Assembly (NCBI GenBank): GCA_021107695.1 | Contig: JAIOSI010000239.1 | Location: 1 to 11,767 of the forward strand | DNA length: 11,767 bases | Source: a bacterium | GTDB taxonomy: Bacteria; RBG-13-66-14 | Direction: 5' to 3' | In this document: positions 1 to 9,400 of the stretch, piece after piece | How the letters are laid out: each line of letters begins with the position of its first letter | Numbering within the stretch: the stretch's first letter is position 1 | Notes under the pieces: model-generated | Databases searched by the model: none | What the model saw: the letters and a program-made list of their open reading frames with translations, nothing else | What the model was told of the DNA's origin: nothing | Program-made: the position numbers and the translations under genes

Positions 1-794
1 ACTCCGGGCCAGCTTGCGTCCAGCGTGAACGGTGCCAGAGTGGCGGCTCCGCCGAGGACGAAGAGCAGATTGAAGATGTTCGAGCCGATGATGTTGCCGA
101 TGGCAATGTCCGACTCGCCCTTGAACATCGCCACCATAGAGGTCGCCAGCTCCGGCAGCGAGGTTCCAATCGCCACCACGGTCAAACCGATCACCCGGTT
201 GCTCATCCCCAGCATCCCTGCCAGCTCCGAGGCTCCGCTCACCAGCCAGTCTCCGCCAAAGATCAACCCGGTTATCCCCACGCCAACGAGGAAGAGATTA
301 AACAGCCAACCCTTCGCGCCGAGGGACTCTTTTTCTACGACCACTTCTCGCTTTTTCGAGCTTTTCAAGCTGGAGATAGTAAAGGCGGCTCCTCCGGCGA
401 AGGCAATCAAGCCTTCCCAGAGCGAGAAGCTGCCGTCGAGGAAGAACAATGGGAAAAGCAGTGAAATGCCAATCAACAACGGAGCTTCGCGCTTGAGCGC
501 GGTTTTCTCGACAATAATCGGATGGAGCAGAGCGGTCAGCCCCAGCACCAGCCCGATGTTGGCAATGTTGCTCCCCAGGGCGTTACCCAGTGCCATGCTA
601 CTCACGCCGCTAAGGGTAGCGGTGGCAGAAACGGCGAACTCCGGTGCCGAGGTTCCATAGGCGACCAGGGTCATTCCGATGACGATGGGGGGGACGCCGA
701 AGCCGCGAGCAATCTTCGAGGAACCACGCACCATTGCGTCGGCACCGACGATGAGAACAATAAAACCGAGGAGAATCTCCAGCCAAAAGGGCAT
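1..794 (-). CDS. Calcium/sodium antiporter, YrbG-like CaCA family (3' end cut by window edge)
   Basis: Inner-membrane exchanger that, by family, moves calcium out of the cell against sodium influx. I translated the minus strand by hand from the ATG at 794: 264 complete codons with no stop, so the C-terminus lies beyond position 1; the family is usually about 310-330 residues. The two inverted alpha-repeats are clear. The first has GTSAPE at residues 47-52 and GNALGSN at 70-76; the second has GTSLPE at 210-215 and GNIIGSN at 233-239. E52 and E215 sit where the ion-binding acidic residues of CaCA exchangers lie. Hydrophobic segments fill the rest, with a charged loop at about 143-160 (KSSKKREVVVEKE) between the halves, as expected for the central cytoplasmic loop. 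The start is supported by GGGA 5 bases upstream and an in-frame stop at 827-825 with no earlier ATG. The family call is firm; the transported ion is inferred from the family. Confidence 0.93.
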   Translation of the reverse strand, partial: MPFWLEILLGFIVLIVGADAMVRGSSKIARGFGVPPIVIGMTLVAYGTSAPEFAVSATATLSGVSSMALGNALGSNIANIGLVLGLTALLHPIIVEKTALKREAPLLIGISLLFPLFFLDGSFSLWEGLIAFAGGAAFTISSLKSSKKREVVVEKESLGAKGWLFNLFLVGVGITGLIFGGDWLVSGASELAGMLGMSNRVIGLTVVAIGTSLPELATSMVAMFKGESDIAIGNIIGSNIFNLLFVLGGAATLAPFTLDASWPG

Positions 795-823
795 AGCCTT
801 CCCTGTGTTTAAGGTAAGCGGGG

Positions 824-854
824 ATTATAACAGAGCAGCGCGGTGCGTTGGCAA
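824..854 (-). promoter_or_regulatory. Candidate sigma70-type promoter for the antiporter gene
   Basis: On the minus strand a perfect TATAAT (829-824) lies 30 bases before the antiporter ATG. TTGCCA (854-849), a five-of-six match to TTGACA, lies upstream with a 19-base spacer, somewhat longer than ideal. A short inverted repeat (GCGTT, 3-base gap, AACGC; 845-857) overlaps the -35 element and could be an operator. This is sequence matching only; sigma factors in FCB relatives can use other consensus sites. Confidence 0.4.
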
Positions 855-999
855 CGCCAAGCGTTGCATCTTGCTTTTACGATTAAGCAAATAGACATTT
901 TAAGTCAATTGCCACGGACATTTTTGCCGATGAGGCAATGCTCACTCTACATTAACACCTTGAGAGTATTAACTGTGTCCACGTTTTGTGCGTTGCTGC

Positions 1000-1028
1000 T
1001 TGCGATAGAGACGAAGCTAAGCTATAGT
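1000..1028 (+). promoter_or_regulatory. Candidate promoter for the FG-GAP propeller gene
   Basis: TTGCGA (1000-1005) and TATAGT (1023-1028) are separated by exactly 17 bases. Transcription would begin near 1035, leaving a leader of about 25 bases before the ATG at 1060. A strong ribosome binding site (AAAAGGAG, 1047-1054; GGAG ends 5 bases before the ATG) follows. Both boxes are imperfect matches, so this is a candidate only. Confidence 0.45.
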
Positions 1029-1059
1029 CAGCGGCGGGAAGTCATCAAAAGGAGAAGCA

Positions 1060-3111
1060 ATGCGTTTTAGACTGTCTTTGTTGATATTACTGATGTTAGT
1101 GACTTTCGCTGTGGCGATCATCCCGCTCACCACCACCGCCGTCTGGCAATCCACCGACAAGGCTACGGGAACCCGCCATCCGGTCTCTACCGGTTGCGAC
1201 TGGGCGGATATTGACGGCGATGGCTGGCTCGATCTCGTCGTTTCCAACGGTAATGACATCAACGAGGAGTACTGCGCCGTTTACTTCAACAGCAGCGGTA
1301 CACTGGAGACGACACCGAGCTGGATGAGCGCGCCGGAGGAGTTCCACGGGCATAATGAGTGCGCTGACTACGATAAGGACGGCGATCCCGACCTTGCCGT
1401 GGCGTATCTCGGCGGCGGCAGCCCCTGGAGCTACGGCAACGATGTGGTTTACGAGGGCAATGGCTCGACCCTCGGTTCCAATCCCGCCTGGTCGGGGACG
1501 GTGGACCACAACGACTTCGGCATCACCTGGGGCGATTACGATGGCGACGGCGACCTCGACCTTGCCGTCTCCGGCGGAGTGGACTACGTCAGCCGAGACG
1601 AGCCGCTGCGGATCTATCGCAACGACAACGGCACGCTGACCACCACGGCGGCGTGGCAATCGGTTAAAGAGACCACCTGGATGGATGTGCTGTTTGCCGA
1701 CTTCAACAACGACGGCTATCTTGACCTTGCCGCCGCAGCGGAGCATGACTCCAACGTGATCTTTTTGGGAACAGGCTCCGGTCTGCCCACGACCTTCCAG
1801 TGGGAGGATGCCGACACCTGGGATACCATCCGTCTGGCAGCGGGGGATGTCAACGACGACGGCTGGATGGACCTGGTAGTGGCGAACAACAATCAATCCG
1901 CTGGTCAGCAGGACATCATCTACTTCTCTAACAGCGGTCTCATCGACACCACGCCGGACTGGTTCTCCGAGCCGGTGGAGATGAGCTCCTTCGCCGCTTT
2001 GGCTGACATAGATAACGACGGCGATCTCGACCTGTCGACATCGGGCTGGTGGGCGGACATTCGCATCTACGAGAACCACGGCGGGAGCTTTAATATCCTT
2101 CCGGAGTGGCTCTCCGGGCTGGGCTATAATCCGGTGAGTGAGGCCTTGCTCTTTGCCGACTACGACAACGATGGACTGACCAGCGGAACCGACTCCTTCA
2201 CTGGCAATGGCACAGCGAAGGTGTTTCAGCTTGATGTTCTGCCCTTCCGCCGGGTAACCGCTGTACGGGTCAACGGTTCTCTCTTGCCGGTGAGCGGTTA
2301 CTGTTACGGTCGTCAGGAGGGCTGGGTCTCTCTGGGAACGGCTCCGACAAACGGAGCCAGCGTTGAGGTGGATTACGAATACTCCACCGACCTCGACCTT
2401 GCCCAGACCGACTGGGGTGATAAGCCCAATGTCATTTTTGAAAATGACCCCGCCAGCGGCGTGGAGCTGCATGGCTTCCTCGCCAGCCGAACCAACGACG
2501 GTGTGCTGCTGGACTGGGAAATCTCAGCCGATGCGATCTCTCTGAGCATCTATCGCCAGCGGCTGACCCCGACGGTCAGCGTGGCTCCGCCAGTGGACAA
2601 CCGCCACTACGCCGCCTGGCAGCAACACCAGGCTCTGGAAACAGCCGAGTACGAAGCGACCTCCTGGGAACTGTTGACAACGCTGGACAGTAACTCTGGA
2701 ACACAGTGGCTCGATGCCATCCCCCCGGCGGGAACCCTCCGCTATCTGATTGAAACCACTGACCTTCACGGGCAGAGCCACCGCTTTGACCCGATCACGG
2801 TGAATCCAGCGGAAGAGACCGGCACCGACGAGACGCTATCACGAAGCCATCTGGAAAACCCCTGGACCTGTCCCGCTGACGACGTCATCAGCGTTATGCT
2901 TCTCCTTACGACGGAGGACGCGACCGGAGCGGTCTCGGTGAACCTCTATGACCTTGCCGGACGGCGGGTGGCCGCTCTGGCTCCACGGAACCTCAGTGCT
3001 GGTCGCCACACCCTGAGCCTGCCCACCGCCGACCTCGCCAACGGAGTCTATCTGCTCTCCCTGGAGACGACCAACCACAGCGACAGCCAGACCGTCGTCA
3101 TCGCAAGATAA
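1060..3111 (+). CDS. Secreted FG-GAP/VCBS seven-bladed propeller protein with type IX secretion sorting domain
   Basis: 683 residues, not assignable to a named protein. Residues 1-19 form a signal peptide (basic start, leucine-rich core, likely cut after AVA). Seven FG-GAP/VCBS-type repeats begin with calcium loops of form DxDxDGxxD (third residue sometimes N) at residues 50, 103, 159, 214, 263, 316 and 367. The spacing of 49-56 residues fits a seven-bladed beta-propeller. The seventh loop stops after DYDNDG, and its continuation (TDLDL) appears only at 443-447 after a beta-rich insert. Residues 467-582 look fibronectin type III-like (LLDW near 483, IYRQ near 497, YLIETTD near 562). Residues about 607-683 match the type A sorting domain (VNLYDLAGRRV, GVYLLSL), which in FCB bacteria directs export through the type IX system and surface anchoring or release. 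The ATG is the first after an in-frame stop at 1018 and has a good ribosome binding site. The role is probably binding or adhesion; no catalytic motif is visible. Confidence 0.9.
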   Translation: MRFRLSLLILLMLVTFAVAIIPLTTTAVWQSTDKATGTRHPVSTGCDWADIDGDGWLDLVVSNGNDINEEYCAVYFNSSGTLETTPSWMSAPEEFHGHNECADYDKDGDPDLAVAYLGGGSPWSYGNDVVYEGNGSTLGSNPAWSGTVDHNDFGITWGDYDGDGDLDLAVSGGVDYVSRDEPLRIYRNDNGTLTTTAAWQSVKETTWMDVLFADFNNDGYLDLAAAAEHDSNVIFLGTGSGLPTTFQWEDADTWDTIRLAAGDVNDDGWMDLVVANNNQSAGQQDIIYFSNSGLIDTTPDWFSEPVEMSSFAALADIDNDGDLDLSTSGWWADIRIYENHGGSFNILPEWLSGLGYNPVSEALLFADYDNDGLTSGTDSFTGNGTAKVFQLDVLPFRRVTAVRVNGSLLPVSGYCYGRQEGWVSLGTAPTNGASVEVDYEYSTDLDLAQTDWGDKPNVIFENDPASGVELHGFLASRTNDGVLLDWEISADAISLSIYRQRLTPTVSVAPPVDNRHYAAWQQHQALETAEYEATSWELLTTLDSNSGTQWLDAIPPAGTLRYLIETTDLHGQSHRFDPITVNPAEETGTDETLSRSHLENPWTCPADDVISVMLLLTTEDATGAVSVNLYDLAGRRVAALAPRNLSAGRHTLSLPTADLANGVYLLSLETTNHSDSQTVVIAR

Positions 3112-3125
3112 GCAACGAACGTTTT

Positions 3126-3150
3126 GTAGGGGCACGGCATGCCGTGCCCT
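3126..3150. repeat. Palindromic element 1 (perfect 20-base palindrome), possible terminator
   Basis: GTAGGGGC opens the element. Positions 3130-3149 are a perfect palindrome, GGGCACGGCA followed by its exact reverse complement. It begins 19 bases after the stop codon of the propeller gene. In RNA it would fold to a very stable hairpin, but what follows is TCGTTCC rather than a T-run, so it is not a classical intrinsic terminator. The flank AACGA (3114-3118) can also pair with TCGTT (3150-3154). From memory, palindromes of this form recur between genes in many bacteria; I have not checked this. Confidence 0.7.
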
Positions 3151-3178
3151 CGTTCCATAACAACCGCATATCATAAAA

Positions 3179-3219
3179 GGGCGGACACCAATCCTTCGCA
3201 GATCGGTCCGCCCCTGACA
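3179..3219. repeat. Palindromic element 2, inverted orientation
   Basis: GGGCGGAC (3179-3186) pairs with GTCCGCCC (3206-3213), an 8-base stem with a 19-base loop. The loop contains a further ATC/GAT pairing (3191-3193 with 3201-3203). Its right end, GGTCCGCCCC then TGAC, is close to the reverse complement of the GTAGGGGC start of elements 1 and 3, so it seems to be the same family placed the other way round. Confidence 0.6.
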
Positions 3220-3248
3220 ACATATTCTAAGCATCCTCAAGGTTTTAC

Positions 3249-3276
3249 GTAGGGGCAGACCTTTAGGTCGACCCGC
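3249..3276. repeat. Palindromic element 3, degenerate
   Basis: It starts with the same GTAGGGGCA as element 1 and, like it, is preceded by GGTTTT or CGTTTT. GACCT (3258-3262) and AGGTC (3265-3269) pair around two T, and outer GGG and CCC flank them with two mismatched positions between. The near-symmetry suggests a decayed copy of a once perfect palindrome. Confidence 0.55.
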
Positions 3277-3300
3277 AAAAGGGTTATTTGGTGATTATCT

Positions 3301-3319
3301 GGCAACCTCAGTGGTTGCC
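3301..3319. promoter_or_regulatory. Inverted repeat abutting the -35 box of the CHAT gene promoter
   Basis: GGCAACC (3301-3307) and GGTTGCC (3313-3319) form a perfect 7-base inverted repeat around TCAGT. It ends one base before the -35 hexamer at 3321. This position suits a regulator-binding site. It could also be a weak transcription stop, but only CTTGTTAT follows, which is a poor T-run. Confidence 0.4.
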
Positions 3320-3320
3320 C

Positions 3321-3349
3321 TTGTTATACCTTCCAGCTCGTAATAGAAT
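3321..3349 (+). promoter_or_regulatory. Candidate promoter for the giant CHAT gene
   Basis: TTGTTA (3321-3326; four of six) and TAGAAT (3344-3349; five of six) are 17 bases apart, the preferred spacing. Transcription would start near 3356, giving a leader of about 50 bases. The leader has no recognisable ribosome binding sequence near the ATG. Confidence 0.5.
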
Positions 3350-3407
3350 GGGACGGTGCAATGTAGCGTAAAGCCATCGCCAAACAATCATCGGATACCA
3401 GACACCT

Positions 3408-6400
3408 ATGAGCCTAAAACACCTGCCAGCCCTGTTGCTCCTGCTTGCCTCGGTATCGGTTGCCGAGGAAGCTGCCGCTGACTCCGCCACCGAGGTTGTT
3501 GAAAAACCGGTTGGTCTGGAGCTTTCCGCCTTCGAGCAGCTGACCACCCACTCCGCCCACGACAGCTCGCCCAGCCTGCGACCGGGATTAAGTTTACTCG
3601 CCTTCGTCTCCGACCGCAGCGGCAACGAGGACATCTGGGTGAACAACCTCCGTACCGGCACGACGGAGCAGCTGACCACCCACACGGCGGCGGACTATCA
3701 GCCCGCCTGGGATACCTCCGGTGAGACAGTTTTCTTCGTCAGCACTCGCGATGACCCCGACGGTGAGATTTACTCCATCAACACTATCACCAACTTCCCC
3801 CGGCGGCTGACCGAGTATCGGGGGCGGGACGAATCCCCGGCGGTCTCTCCCGACGGCAGGCTAGTCGTCTTTGCCCGGACAGAGGAACGAAGCGGTGCCA
3901 CTGCTCCTGCCTGTCTGGGGGAAGACTGGAACTTGCCGGAGCGTCTGTCCAATCTGTATCAGATCAACGCCGACGGCAGCGATCTGAAGCGGATAACCGA
4001 CTCCGGTGGCACCGAGCCGACCTGGAGTCCCGATGGAGAGTGGCTCTGCTACGTCGTTCCGGGGGTTGACCGCAGCGCGCTGGTGCTACGGCGATTAAGC
4101 GATGGCTACGAGACGGTGCTGGTCAACGAGGGCAGCTACGTTGCCGCTCCCCGCTGGAAGCCCGCCGGGCTGGTCTTCACCCGCTTCGCTCTGGACACCA
4201 ACAACGACGGCAGGATGAACTCCGCCGACAACGCTCAGGTCTGCTTCGTCAGCGCGGAGAATCTGCGCCTGATTCAGGACGGCGTTTACGATGGCGTCGC
4301 CGCAACCGATCGCCTCAGCGGCGGTCAGCTTCCCTGGCGACGGGTAACCGCCGTGGGGAGCTGGAACGGTCTCGCCGACCTCGGTGGAGTGAACATCTTC
4401 TTCTCTTCGGATCGCTCCGGCAACGGCGACCTCTGGAGCGTGCCAATCAACCCACCGCCGATCAGCGACGACCCGGCTACGGCGTTCCGCGCCGCACGGG
4501 GGGTTATCCACGACCCTGCCGGACAGCTGCTGGCGTTCTCGCTCTTTGTGGATCGCTTCGCCGCTGAAGACGACTGGGCAGCCCGGGCGCAGCTGGAGTA
4601 CGCTCATCTGCTGGAATCGCCGGAGCTGGGCTTCCCGCGCCAGGCGGCGGTGGAGCGCGGCCTGGTGGCGGAGCGTTGGCCCTCCGGCGTAGTTGGGGTA
4701 GCCCGCAGCGAGCTGGCTGCTCTACGGGAACGCTGGAGCCAAGCGGTGAGCTACGATGAGCTGCCCTCGGCGGAGCGTTATCTGACCGAAGGAGCGGGGA
4801 CGGAAACAGTGGCACCCACTCTGCTTGACGACTGCTACGAGCTGGCAGGGCGAGTCGAGGAGACGGTGCCGGAGGCAGCCTGCGGCACGCTTTCGCTAGC
4901 CGGAGAGATCCACACCTATCAGCGAGAGTACGAGCTGGCACTAGCCGACTACGAGGCGGCATCGTATCTGGGCGGAGATTTCTCTTTGCGAGCCGAGGCG
5001 GACTATGGCTATGCTGAGACCCTGCGGCGGCTGCGACGAACCGAGGAGGCGGAGAATCACTACCTCTATATCCTCCTCAGCTATCCGGCGGAGCGGGAGT
5101 GGCTCTTCAGCGCCGGCGATTCGTTCATCGAGATGAAGCTGGCTGACACCGTGGATGTGGAGCGGCTGGATGCCTTGCAGAATATCATCGTTGACTATGC
5201 CCCTTATGTGGAGCTTGCCGCCCACGCCCGTTTTTTGATTGGCGCGGAGCTGGCGGAGCTGGAGCAGAGCGAAGAGGCGATCATGGCGTACCGGGCGGTG
5301 CTGGAGGACTATCCCTCTGCCCGGCTGGAAGGAGCAGCGGCACTATTTGAGATCGCCCGACTGGAGCGGGAACTCCGCCGACCGGAACGGGCTGGCGAGG
5401 CACTGAAGAGAATCTCCGAGGAGTACGCCGACCTTGAAGCCGGGCTTCCGGCACTAATGGCGCAGCGGCAGCTCCGCCGGGTGCTGCTGGAGGATGCCGA
5501 TGGCTATCGACGGCGAAACGACTATCAGCGGGCAGAGGCGTTGATCCGCCGCGCCCTGGATAACGACTACGACGACCCCGCTGCCCACCGGGCGTTGGTC
5601 AAGCTCTTCTGCGAGGAGCTGGGTCGGCGGGATCGGATTCTTTGGGAATACCGGGAGCGGCTGGCGGTGGCTCCCGATGACGGGCTGGCTCACTACGCCG
5701 TCGGGCTGGCACTGACTTACAAGAGTGCCGAGCGGGGAGAGACCGTCAATGAGTTCAGCTTTACCGAGGCAGAACGGTTGCTGCGCAAGGCGGTGGAGCT
5801 GCGCTTTGACCTGCCCCAGGCGTGGTACACCCTGGGCTGGCTGGAGCTGACCCGTGCCGAACTGGAGCGAGAGAAGGGAAACAATCGTCAGGCGGGGGAG
5901 GCACTGGAACGGTCGCTGGAGCAGCTGAACCGCGCCCTGGCACAGAACGATGTTGAGCTTGACCCGAACTTCGAGGCGGACATCTGCCTGCTCCTCGGCA
6001 ACGCCAACTACCTCTTCAACAACCCGGCACGGGCGTTGGGATTCTATAGCCAGCGGGATGAGCTTGCCACGCTGCGCTACTCTGATGCTGTCGAGGCACG
6101 GTTCGAGTTCAACTACGCCCGTTCCGCCCGGCATGTGGACGACTATCCCACGGCGCTGACCCACTTCCGCCGGGCGATTGAGCTGTTTGAGGCGGCGGAG
6201 AACGAGGTCGGGGCGTTGATGTGCGCCGACGGCATCGCTCTGGTGCGCTTCGAGCAGGAGGACTGGGACGCCGGAGTCAACGCCTTTGTGGAGGTCTCTG
6301 AACGCTACGAGGCTCTGGCTCTGGCGGCGGAGACCGAGTCGGTGGAGTCACCGAAGATGGGCGAGCGAATCCGGGCGGCTCAACTAGCGTTGGCGGCTCA

Positions 6401-9400
6401 GGTAAAGCGGGGCTACGCCCTGCGCAACGTCGGACTCTGCTACTTCTTCAATCGCTACTATCCCGACGCCATTGACTACTTCACCCGCGCCCTGACAATC
6501 AACGATACTCTGATAAACAAAAGCCAGGACGAGGCGGAGGCTGGGCTGCTGAACTTTCAGGTTACCGCCGGGCTGGCTGGCGATGCCTCGGAGTCCGCCC
6601 AGGGCTTTGACCCCATCGGCGAGCGGCAGCTCCTCTATACCTTCATCGCCAAGTGCTACCTCAATCAGGGCGACCACCGCCAGGCGATTACCTTCTACCA
6701 GCAGCGACTGGAGCTGTTCGAGGAACGCCGTGCCACCGAGATTGAGGAAGAGGTTGCCGCTGCCGAGAGGAGCAAAATCTACAGCCAGCTCGGCAAGCTG
6801 AGTTATCAGGTCGGCAATCGGGCGGAGGCGATTGACTATTACCTGCTGGCTCTGGCGGAGTCGGAAACCGCCGGGGCGGAGCGGGGGAGGATCGTCTCGC
6901 TGACCAACCTCACCGAGCTGGCGATGTCCCTGGACGAAGAGCTTTCCGCGAGAACCTACGTAAATGAAGACAACGCTGAACTAATAACCTCCGTCGAGAG
7001 GCTGCTGGTGAAACTCAACGAGATTGAGGCGAGCCGCGTCGAGATCGAAGACCAACGCCTCCTCGCCAGGGTCTCCCATGCTCGTGGAGCCTTGCTGCGT
7101 CTGCTTTCTCAGAAGATTGTCGAAGTCGATAGCGATGAAGCTGGCATAAGTGAGCCAGCCGAGCAGTACCGCCTGCTGGAGCAAGCCGAGGCGGCGTTCT
7201 TTGCCGCTCAGGCGAGCTATGAGGCGGTCTTCCTCACCGCGACCTCTTCACGACAGGCTCTGCGGGACATCGGTGGCTCCATCGTCTGTGAGCATAACCG
7301 GGCAGCGGTGCTGGCGGAGCTTGGCTCACCCGGCGCGGAGAGCCTTTTTCAGCGTTCTCGCGACCGCGCCGACCTCTTCTCGCTCCAGCGGCTCTCCTGG
7401 CGGATCAGCCGCTCGATGGCGGACTATCACCGCTCCCGGAGTAACCCCGTCGCCGCCGGACTGCATCTGGAACAGGCACTGAACGGAGTCGAGCGGGAGA
7501 TCGGTCAGCGTTCTGACACCCGGCTGGACAGCCTCTCCTTCGAGCAGATTACGATTCTCTACGAACTGGCACGGCGACTGAGCATCGTTGCCGACGACGG
7601 CTCGCCACCCTGGGTTCACCTGCAGACGGTGCTGCGCTATGTCGGGCGGGTGAGCGATTTTTCCGTGCTGCCGACCCCACCGACCGGGGAGTTAGGCGAG
7701 CTGCGGGACTGGTACGCGGCAGCACTCACGCAGGCGGCGGAATCCGGCGACCACTCCCGGCTGGTCGCCCTGCTGGAGTGGCTCCACGGCGATGCCCTGG
7801 CTCGGCTGGTTGGTGAATCGGACTCCATGCTGGAGCGGATTCTGTTGCCGCTGCCGCCAGTCTACGAGCAGGAGGACTTCAGCCTCCAGACCCCATTCTC
7901 GGTAACCTTTGCCGAGATTCGCCGTCTCTACGAATCCGCAGTTGCCCTAGCCGCCGACAAGGGCGAGTGGGAGAAGGGCTTCGAGCTGATTGACAGGCAG
8001 TACGCCGCCGAGATGGCGGGAATCTTCGGCGACCGAGAGCTGACCCCGCACTTCGAGATGGACAAGGTCTTCCTCCGCAATGAGCGATACTCTCAGGAGC
8101 AGATAAACCTGCTCGCCACAATCAGTTCTGCCTACGGAACCAGCCTCGACCCCGGAGCCGATGCGATTTTGCAGGAACTCCGCCGGGGGCTGGAAGCGGA
8201 GCAGCGGAACTATCGCTATCTGATCGAGGAGGAACGCCCGCTGCTGCGCTCCCTGGTTGGGGCGTACCCCTTAAAGACCGAAGAGATTCAAGCCACCCTG
8301 CGCCCCGGCGAGGCGATGCTGAGCTTCTTCTTTGCCGAGAATAACTGCTACGGCTGGCTGCTGACCCCGGACTCTTTGACGGGTAGACCCCTTGAGCTTG
8401 ATCGCGCCGAAGCGGCGAAGCTGGTTGAGGATGCTCGTAATCATCCGGCATTGCTGCCCCTGCTCTATCAGAAGCTGATTGCTCCCTTCGAGCCGGAGGC
8501 GAGCAACCTGCTGACCCTCTATCTGGTTCCCGATGGCGCGCTCTGGGAGGTTCCCTGGACGGCGGCGTTGCAGCAGTCCCGTAGCGACCACATCCCGGCG
8601 GCGGTGCTGCTCTATTCACCGTCGGACCTGGGCTACGCCTACGAGCAGCGGAACATCGCCTACGACCGTCCGCTGCTGGCGATTCCCGAGGCGAGCGTGG
8701 ACGACCGATACGACGACCTGGGGATGGCGGTGCAGATGCGCCGGGTCGATGTGAAGGGCGAACTGCTGTGGGAGTGGCAGAATGTTGACGAGCTGCTCAG
8801 CGCGGCAACCTCCCGACGGCTCTTCGACCTCACCGCCCCGCTGCGCCTTGACGAAAGTGACCCGCTCTACAACGGGTTTTTCGTGGGCGCAGAGTGGAAC
8901 GAAGTCGATCGAGACTATCTGGACTTCCACGCCCTGCTGGGGGCAAACATCGGTGCCAACACCATCTCGCTGAGCGCCATGGGTGATGTCGCCTACGCCC
9001 CGGAGCGGCTGGGCAGGAATATCGGCGTGCTGCTGCGAGGCTTCTACTACGCCGGAATCCCCAGCGTGGTGCTGAACCTGAACGATGCCGAATCCAGACC
9101 GAGCCGCTACTTCGCCTCCCTGTTCAACGAGAATCTGCTGGTAAGCTCCCCTGCCGGAGCCTTCCAGCAGGCGAAGCAGGAGACACTGGCAGAGTATCCC
9201 GACGACTACGACCTCGGGGCGATGCTCCTCGGTTTCAGCGGCTTCAGCGACGAAGAAGCCGTTGCCTTTGCCGAGGAACACTTCACGAAGACCGTCTATT
9301 CGGCGCAGGCAAACTACGAAGACCAGCGGTACTCCTTCGCCTGGTATCAGTACCTCAAGGCGGCGGGAATGGCAGAGCAGCTCGGCGACCCTGCCAGCAA

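Larger units (their letters stand above)
795..1059. other. Divergent intergenic region
   Basis: This non-coding stretch lies between the minus-strand antiporter and the plus-strand propeller gene. It holds promoter-like sites for both and small inverted repeats: TTGCTT/AAGCAA (871-876 with 885-890) and TTGCC/GGCAA (924-928 with 934-938). Neither is followed by a run of T, so they do not look like terminators. I see no credible small gene; the short frames crossing it have no recognisable product. Confidence 0.6.
3112..3407. other. Intergenic region with palindromic repeats and a promoter
   Basis: There is no gene in these 296 bases. The first half holds three palindromic elements listed separately; the last 110 bases hold an inverted repeat and a promoter for the giant CHAT gene. 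The change from repeats to promoter, together with the length, suggests that the two flanking plus-strand genes are transcribed separately. Confidence 0.6.

Noticed and set aside
25..660. Open frame of 211 codons on the plus strand
   Set aside because: It is antisense to the calcium/sodium antiporter, whose two alpha-repeats are clear on the minus strand. The product is low-complexity and matches nothing I know.
1096..2472. Long open frame of 458 codons on the minus strand
   Set aside because: It is antisense to the FG-GAP gene, whose repeated calcium-loop codons suppress stops on the other strand. The translation has no family features, and the plus-strand protein is unmistakable.
3126..3160. 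Intrinsic terminator for the propeller gene
   Set aside because: The hairpin is strong, but it is followed by TCGTTCCATA rather than a T-run, so it was listed as a palindromic repeat that may only assist termination.
3112..3407. tRNA, small RNA or CRISPR in the intergenic region
   Set aside because: The inverted repeats do not fold into a cloverleaf. The three elements differ in length and orientation with no regular spacers, so they are not a CRISPR array.
5454..6164. Open frame of 236 codons on the minus strand
   Set aside because: It lies opposite a TPR-rich part of the giant gene, where GC-rich codon usage leaves few stops on the complementary strand.
8820..8995. Possibility that the first CHAT domain looks degenerate because of a frameshift or sequencing error
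   Set aside because: The frame is continuous, flanking motifs are preserved in the same frame, and the 47-residue spacing between the replaced residues equals that in the intact domain. Two independent substitutions are a better explanation.
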